A DNA stretch of 16,846 nucleotides, taken from an uncultured Gemmatimonadota bacterium. Lineage in GTDB: Bacteria > Gemmatimonadota > Gemmatimonadetes > Gemmatimonadales > Gemmatimonadaceae. Positions 11,694 to 16,846 of this stretch are shown here, piece by piece; position 1 is the stretch's first letter, and every line of letters starts with the position of its first letter. A program made the position numbers and the translations under genes. The stretch lies in NCBI GenBank assembly GCA_946479995.1, contig CAMLIU010000002.1, positions 1 through 16,846 on the forward strand, read 5' to 3'. Under the pieces are notes generated by a model, which searched no databases, had not been told where the DNA came from, and saw only the letters and a program-made list of their open reading frames with translations.

Positions 11694-13497
11694 CGAAGTC
11701 GTCATCCATGTCCGCGTAGAGAACGAATCTCGCGCGGGTCTCGGGGCGGCCAGGGCTGACGCCAACAAGACGGCTTCGGACATCGAAGGCGAGTTCGCCA
11801 GGGTCGGCAAATCGGTCAAGCGCGCCGGCACCGACATGGAGGGCGCCTTCTCCAAGGTCAGCAAGGCGATCGTCCGAGATGGCGCCAAGGCTGGAGCCGA
11901 TGCCGCCACCGAGATGGGTAGCTCGATGAGCAAGGGCTTCTCGGGTCTCGCGCCCGTGCTCGTGCCCGTGCTCGGCGGCATCGGCGCTGCCGCCGCGCCG
12001 ATCATCGGTGGGGCGATTGCTGGCGCCATCATCGGCGGGGCGGGCATCGGCGGTGTGGTCGGCGGTGTGCTCCTGGCCGCCCAGAATCCGGCCGTGTCGT
12101 TTGCCGGTGCGCAGCTTGGCGAGACACTCCTGAAGGACCTGGGTCAACGCGCGAGCGTCTTCATTGATCCGATCATGCGCGGCATCGAAATGATTAAGTC
12201 GAAGTTCGGCGAGATGGGGGGTGACTTCTCCCGGATCTTCAACAACTCATCAAAGTTCCTAGAACCGCTCGTGGCTGGCATCACCACGATGGTTCAGAAG
12301 ATCACGCATGGCCTTGCCAACTTGACCGACATTGCCGGTCCGGTGATCGATGTTATCAGCAATGGCTTTGCGGACATTGGTGGCGCGATTGAGGGCATGT
12401 TCAATGACCTAAAGGACAACGGCGTCGATGCCGCGGTTGCGCTCGATGTGGTATTCAAGGGCCTCGAGGTTACGATCCGCATCCTTGGTGGAGCGATCAA
12501 CCTGCTAGTCGAATCCTTCGGCTTCCTTGCCAAGATTGGCGCCTTCGGGCAACAGGCACAGATCGAATACATTCGTCTCTCGGAGAACGCGAAGCTTGCT
12601 GCCGACGCCAATAAGGGCGTGTCCCATAGCTTTGAAAGCGTGGCTGGTTCGGCAGAATCGGCCGCCGCCCCAGTCGCCACTCTGGGGGACAAACTTGACA
12701 GCATCTACAACACTGAGCGCAAGCTTTTCGATGCGACCACGGGCGCCGAAGAGGCGATCGACAGGCTGAGCGAATCGATCAAGAAAAACGGAAAGACGCT
12801 CGACGTTCACACCGAGAAGGGGCGCGCAAACCGCACAGCGCTGTCCCACCTGGCCGCCGCCCTGAATGGCGAGTATAAGGCGTACGAGGAAGCCAACGGA
12901 GCAGGCGAAAAGGCCAGCCGAGTGGCAACCAAGAACTATGACAGCTTCATCCACGCTGCCCGCGGATTGGGGATTTCGGAAGCCGCAGCAAAGAGTTACG
13001 CACGGCAATTGGGATTGCTGCCTTCTCAGAAGAACGTCAACTTCTACGCGAATACGCACGACGCCGCCGGCCGCATCGCGGCGCTTCAGGGTCAGATCAA
13101 CAAGATTCACGGCAAGACGGTCGAAGTGCGGGTCATTACCAGCGGGGGCGGGCAGAAACTGTATGCCTCAGGTGGCGGTCGACAGGCGGAACAGTTGGCG
13201 CACGGCGGCATCAAAGGTGCGGCATCCGGCATGATCGGGAGCGGTACCACGATGGTCGGAGAGTACGGACCCGAGTTGGTGGACCTTCCCCCCGGCACGC
13301 GCGTGCATTCCAATCCCGACACTGAGCGGATGCTCGCCAGTGCCCGCGGCGGGGGCGGGGGCGCCACTACCTTGATCGTGCAATCGGGTGGGTCGAGATT
13401 GGATGACTTCCTCGTGGAGATCTTGCGTAACGCCGTGCGCGTGAAGGGCGCCGGCTCGGTGCAAACCCTTCTCGGTCGGCCAGGGGTGGCGGCGTAA
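11686..13497 (+). CDS. Tape measure protein (603 aa)
   Basis: The protein sets tail length and is ejected ahead of the DNA. The N-terminal 75 residues are helical and charged. A Gly/Ala/Ile hydrophobic stretch at about 85-135 (VLVPVLGGIGAAAAPIIGG and following) would form membrane helices. Helical coiled regions follow, with a second hydrophobic part near 260-285. The C-terminal part has ASGG, GMIGSGTTMVGEYGPELVDLPPGTRV, the usual tape measure ending that resembles G-E-x-G-P-E-L-V. At about 1.5 A per residue the tail would be near 90 nm. The ATG overlaps the chaperone stop and the stop overlaps the next start (TAATG). No lytic transglycosylase or peptidase motif is visible. Confidence 0.93.
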   Translation: MDNEVVIHVRVENESRAGLGAARADANKTASDIEGEFARVGKSVKRAGTDMEGAFSKVSKAIVRDGAKAGADAATEMGSSMSKGFSGLAPVLVPVLGGIGAAAAPIIGGAIAGAIIGGAGIGGVVGGVLLAAQNPAVSFAGAQLGETLLKDLGQRASVFIDPIMRGIEMIKSKFGEMGGDFSRIFNNSSKFLEPLVAGITTMVQKITHGLANLTDIAGPVIDVISNGFADIGGAIEGMFNDLKDNGVDAAVALDVVFKGLEVTIRILGGAINLLVESFGFLAKIGAFGQQAQIEYIRLSENAKLAADANKGVSHSFESVAGSAESAAAPVATLGDKLDSIYNTERKLFDATTGAEEAIDRLSESIKKNGKTLDVHTEKGRANRTALSHLAAALNGEYKAYEEANGAGEKASRVATKNYDSFIHAARGLGISEAAAKSYARQLGLLPSQKNVNFYANTHDAAGRIAALQGQINKIHGKTVEVRVITSGGGQKLYASGGGRQAEQLAHGGIKGAASGMIGSGTTMVGEYGPELVDLPPGTRVHSNPDTERMLASARGGGGGATTLIVQSGGSRLDDFLVEILRNAVRVKGAGSVQTLLGRPGVAA

Positions 13498-16346
13498 TGG
13501 CCTACCCGAGCACGAGCAACCCGATCACCGAGATTCTGATCAACGGGACGTGGACAGATGTGTCCTCCTACGTCCGCCAGGAGGACGGCTCGCAGGGCAT
13601 CACCATCACCCGCGGCCGGCAGAACGAGCAGGGTCGGGTGTCCCCGGCAACCTCCACATTCGCGCTGAACAACAGGGATGGGCGCTTCTCCAACCGCAAC
13701 CCGACCGGCACGTACTACGGCCTGCTCCCGCGCAACACTCAGGTGCGCCACTCCGCCGGCACGGGCACCGGTGACGCCTACCTCCGCCTGCCGTACGACG
13801 ATCAGCGGGTAGCCAATAAGGCGGAGACCGCGGACAAGGCTGTCCTGGACATCGTGGGTGATATCGAGCTTCGGTTCGATATCCGGCCGCACACGTGGCG
13901 ACCGGTCAATGTCACGGCCGGCACTGGCGGCACGATGATCATCGCCTCGAAGTACCTCATCACCGGTAACCAACGCTCATGGGCGTTGTACCTGGACTAC
14001 AACGGCTTCCTCAACTTCGTATGGTCCTCCGCAGGCACTTCCGCTACGCGCACCTTCGTCGCTTCCACCGCGGCCATCCCCGCCACCTCTGGCCGACTGA
14101 GCATCAAGGTGACGCTCGACGTGGACAACGGCGCCGCGGGCAACACGGTGGCGTTCTACACGGCTACCTCGATCGGCGGTACCTACACGCAGTTGGGCAC
14201 CTCAATCGTCACCGCCGGCGTGACGTCGATCTTCAGCTCATCCGCGAAGCTCATCGTGGGGGGCGGGGACGACGTACCGGACATCTTCGGCGATGGCTCA
14301 TGCTTCGGCGGCCGGTTCTACGAAATGCAGGTCTACCAGGGCATCGCCGGCACGCTGTGCGCCAACCCGAAGTTCTACGCCCAATCGGTGGGCACCGCCT
14401 CCTTTTCGGACGGTCTCGGCACGCCGAACACCTGGACGGTCTCGGGTGCCGGTGCGCGGATCACCTCCGACCGGGTGCGGTTCTGGGGAGAGCTTTCCTC
14501 CTTGCCGCAGTACTGGGACAAGACGGCCAGGGACGTCTACGTGCCGGTCACCGCGGGTGGCCTGATTCGCCGGCTGACGCAGGGCGTGACGCCGCTCCGT
14601 TCACCGATGTATCGGCAATTCACGCAGTTGCCCGGGATCGTCGGCTACTGGCCCATGGAGGACGGCTCAACCGCTACCTCGCTGGCGAACACGGTCACCA
14701 CGGGTCGAGCGGCCGGCATTACTCAGATCACGCCGAGCGCTGATTCGACGCTGCCCGGCTCGGCGGACTCGGCCGCCCTCAACACGGTGAACGGTTCGAT
14801 CATCACCGCTCCCCTGCCGTATACCGGTGTGACCGGAACCCTCTCCTTCATGGTCTTTATGAAGATCTCCGCCTTTCCGGCGACGCAGAAAACCCTGATC
14901 ACGCTCTATACGACGGGCACGGCGCGCCGCATCGAGATCGGCCTGGACGCCTCCAACTGGCACATCGACTTCTACTCTTCTGACGGGACGAACCTCTCGG
15001 GCACCACGACGGCGGCCGCGACTATCAGCCCGGTCGGGCAGTGGTGCGGGGTGAACCTGCTCCTCACCACATCCGGCGCCAACGTCAACTGGTCGGCACG
15101 TTGGCTTCCCGTGGTCAGTGGCGGCGGCTTTTCCGGTATCGGGCCAGCGGCGTACACCGGCTCTCCTGGCCGGTTCACGCAGGCCAACATCAAGGGCGGC
15201 GGCGAAACCAACTACAACGGTGCCGCCTTCGCGCACCTACTGCTCTCAAGCTCGGACATCAACTTCGTTTCGAGCACGGTCTATCAGGCTTCCTATGCGT
15301 ACAACAATGAGCGCGCGGCAACGCGGATCGCCCGGTTGGCGGCCGAAGAGGGCATCACTGTGCAGATCGACGGGAGTTACGGTCAGTCCGCGGTGATGGG
15401 ATACCAGACCGTGGACACCCTGATGAACCTGCTCTACGCATGCGCCGATGCCGACATGGGGACGTTGTGTGAGGCGCGGGACGCACTCGCGCTCTACTAC
15501 CGCACGCATCAGGACATCGAGGTGCGCCGCGACGCCACGGTCTCGCTGACCTCCTACCATGTGGCGGAGACTCCACTCCCGACGGAGGATGATCAACTCC
15601 TCGCCAACGACGTCACTGTCCAGGCGCCGGGAGGCTCGAGCGCCCGCTACGTGAAGTCGTCCGGCGCGCTCTCCACCGCGGCTTCGCCCAACGGAGTCGG
15701 CACGTACAACTCCCAATCAACCCTCAACCTCGCCGAGTCCTGGCTCTACAACGCGGCCGGCTGGCTCGTGCACCTGGGCACCTGGGATGAGGCCCGATAC
15801 CCCAACCTCGTGCTCGGGATGCACCGGACGGCGCTCACTGCCGACAGCACGCTCTCGGAGAGCCTGCGCTTGCTGGACGTGGGGGACACGGTGACGCTGT
15901 CCGGAATGCCGGCGTGGATGCCGCCCGACGCCGTGCCGTTGCTGATCCAGGGCTACACCGAGCAGCTGCGCAAGTCCTTGTGGACGATCATGGCGAACAC
16001 TTCGCCTGCGGCGGCTTACAACACCGGGCGCTACGGCACCACGGACGCGGTGGGCACGCCGCGATGGGACACCGGGGGCTCGACGTTGAACGCCGGCATC
16101 ACGAGCACAGCCACCTCCCTGGCCCTGGCCTACTCGGTATCCGGCAACAACTGGACGATGACGGCGGGCAGCTACCCATTCGACATCATGGTCGGCGGTG
16201 AACGCATCACCTTGACCGCGGCCCCCGCCGGCTCGGCCAGCCCACAGACCTTCACCGGCGTCACCCGGTCCGTCAACGGTGTAGTCAAGGCACACAACGC
16301 CGGCGAACTCGTCAAGCTCGCGGACACTCGCTACTACGCACGATAG
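13497..16346 (+). CDS. Large tail-tip protein: Dit-like start, two lectin-like regions, hub-like part (949 aa)
   Basis: Residues 1-85 (TEILINGTWTDVSSYVRQ, ITITRGRQNEQGRVSP, LNNRDGRFSNRNPTG, RNTQVRH) match the N-terminus of actinobacterial phage minor tail proteins that act as distal tail proteins. Residues about 100-290 and 390-590 look like two concanavalin/LamG-like beta-sandwiches; the second opens GIVGYWPMEDGS. Residues about 600-860 (NNERAATRIARLAAEEGI, TLMNLLYACADADMGTLCE, later LLDVGDTVTLSGMP) resemble a tail hub. Residues 870-949 end with a GGERITL ... TRSVNGVVKAHNAGE module. It directly follows the tape measure. Sugar binding to the host wall is an inference from the lectin-like parts. 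Confidence 0.82.
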   Translation: MAYPSTSNPITEILINGTWTDVSSYVRQEDGSQGITITRGRQNEQGRVSPATSTFALNNRDGRFSNRNPTGTYYGLLPRNTQVRHSAGTGTGDAYLRLPYDDQRVANKAETADKAVLDIVGDIELRFDIRPHTWRPVNVTAGTGGTMIIASKYLITGNQRSWALYLDYNGFLNFVWSSAGTSATRTFVASTAAIPATSGRLSIKVTLDVDNGAAGNTVAFYTATSIGGTYTQLGTSIVTAGVTSIFSSSAKLIVGGGDDVPDIFGDGSCFGGRFYEMQVYQGIAGTLCANPKFYAQSVGTASFSDGLGTPNTWTVSGAGARITSDRVRFWGELSSLPQYWDKTARDVYVPVTAGGLIRRLTQGVTPLRSPMYRQFTQLPGIVGYWPMEDGSTATSLANTVTTGRAAGITQITPSADSTLPGSADSAALNTVNGSIITAPLPYTGVTGTLSFMVFMKISAFPATQKTLITLYTTGTARRIEIGLDASNWHIDFYSSDGTNLSGTTTAAATISPVGQWCGVNLLLTTSGANVNWSARWLPVVSGGGFSGIGPAAYTGSPGRFTQANIKGGGETNYNGAAFAHLLLSSSDINFVSSTVYQASYAYNNERAATRIARLAAEEGITVQIDGSYGQSAVMGYQTVDTLMNLLYACADADMGTLCEARDALALYYRTHQDIEVRRDATVSLTSYHVAETPLPTEDDQLLANDVTVQAPGGSSARYVKSSGALSTAASPNGVGTYNSQSTLNLAESWLYNAAGWLVHLGTWDEARYPNLVLGMHRTALTADSTLSESLRLLDVGDTVTLSGMPAWMPPDAVPLLIQGYTEQLRKSLWTIMANTSPAAAYNTGRYGTTDAVGTPRWDTGGSTLNAGITSTATSLALAYSVSGNNWTMTAGSYPFDIMVGGERITLTAAPAGSASPQTFTGVTRSVNGVVKAHNAGELVKLADTRYYAR

Positions 16347-16355
16347 GGGAAAGGC

Positions 16356-16846
16356 ATGGTTGCGTCGGGAGATCCGATCAACGCTACCGACGTCACCACG
16401 TTGGAGGACTACACGATTCGCCGGCCGATCTGCCGGCTGATCCAGGCGGCAGCGCAGTCGGTTGCGTCGAACACGGATACCGCAGTGACGTTCGGGGCAG
16501 GCTCGGAGGATATCGACACGCACGGCTTCCACGACACCGCGGCGAATACCTCACGCATCACGCCTACGATCGCCGGCTACTACCAACTGACCGGCGTGGT
16601 CTCATGGGCGGCCGATACGGACATCATCCGACATGACGCCGTGTTTGCGAAGAATGGTTCCGTGGTGGCGCCGCGAAACCGGTTCGTCACCGACTCGACC
16701 GCGACCGCTGCCGCCGCGCGCATGACGTATCCGGTGATCGCCACCCTGACAGCCAACGGAACAACCGACTACTTCGAGCTCATCGCGAACCAGCTGCAAG
16801 CCGCCGCAGCTTCACTGAACACCCTGGTAGCCGGTTCCTCCTCCTC
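16356..16846 (+). CDS. C1q-like minor tail / fibre protein (partial, cut by window end)
   Basis: The ATG at 16356 has GGGGAAAGG just upstream and the frame is open to the last base (163 full codons). Residues 8-30 read INATDVTTLEDYTIRRPICRL, then TAVTFGAGSEDIDTHGFHD, NTSRITPTIAGYYQLTGVVSW, AVFAKNGSVV and NGTTDYFELIANQ. The order of R-I-T-P-x-x-A-G-Y-Y, K-N-G and N-G-T-T-D-Y is that of C1q/TNF-like trimeric domains often found in actinobacterial phage tail proteins. It likely belongs to the tail tip and may bind the host surface. The C-terminus is not in the window. Confidence 0.8.
   Translation, partial: MVASGDPINATDVTTLEDYTIRRPICRLIQAAAQSVASNTDTAVTFGAGSEDIDTHGFHDTAANTSRITPTIAGYYQLTGVVSWAADTDIIRHDAVFAKNGSVVAPRNRFVTDSTATAAAARMTYPVIATLTANGTTDYFELIANQLQAAAASLNTLVAGSSS

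Noticed and set aside
1..16846. CRISPR array, insertion sequence or attachment site
   Set aside because: No regularly spaced repeats, transposase-like frame, or integrase with flanking tRNA was seen.

Overview
The window reads as the late structural region of a tailed double-stranded DNA phage or prophage with siphovirus (long, non-contractile tail) organisation, from a high-GC Gram-positive host, most likely an actinobacterium. Every convincing gene is on the + strand. The order is the standard one: terminase, portal, ClpP-type maturation protease, HK97-fold capsid, head-tail connectors, tail tube, tail chaperones with a -1 frameshift, tape measure, tail tip. High GC, frequent GTG starts, many 1-4 base stop/start overlaps and several small families that I recognise from actinobacteriophages point to the host. 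No integrase, repressor, endolysin, tRNA or replication gene is present, so temperate or lytic lifestyle cannot be judged.

Layout. Bases 3-116 hold only the last codons of the large terminase. From about 117 to 1371 there is an unusual small-gene cassette between terminase and portal: a 42-residue membrane protein, an 89-residue Cys-rich protein, two tandem hairpins (the second a good intrinsic terminator with a UUCG loop), a second small membrane protein and a lipoprotein ending in a DUF3761-like domain. The portal follows at 1368-2636. Then come a small Cys-containing ORF and a protease frame (2765-3886) whose N-terminus carries a four-cysteine motif like the one I associate with MuF-type head morphogenesis proteins. 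The major capsid gene is 3913-5268. It is followed by a 214-base gap with two strong adjacent hairpins, then three small beta-rich, decoration-like genes (5483-6677), another long hairpin, an acidic disordered protein (6738-7142), and an overlapping small Cys-motif gene that has no ordinary start codon (about 7061-7231).

From 7392 the connector and tail genes run almost without gaps: head-tail adaptor with nested beta modules, a Pro-rich protein, an HK97 gp10-like neck protein, a tail terminator candidate, two paralogous tail tube proteins flanking a conserved Cys/His protein, tail assembly chaperones with a CCCTTTG slippery heptamer, a rather short tape measure (603 residues), a 949-residue fused tail-tip protein with two lectin-like regions, and the start of a C1q-like tail fibre protein cut by the window end.

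How it works together: portal, capsid and protease build and mature the procapsid; terminase fills it; the adaptor, neck and terminator proteins join it to a tail assembled on the tape measure with the chaperones; the last two proteins probably meet the host surface. The hairpins after terminase, in the cassette, after capsid, after the decoration genes and before the connectors divide the late transcript into segments and probably tune relative expression. I could not identify a convincing promoter.
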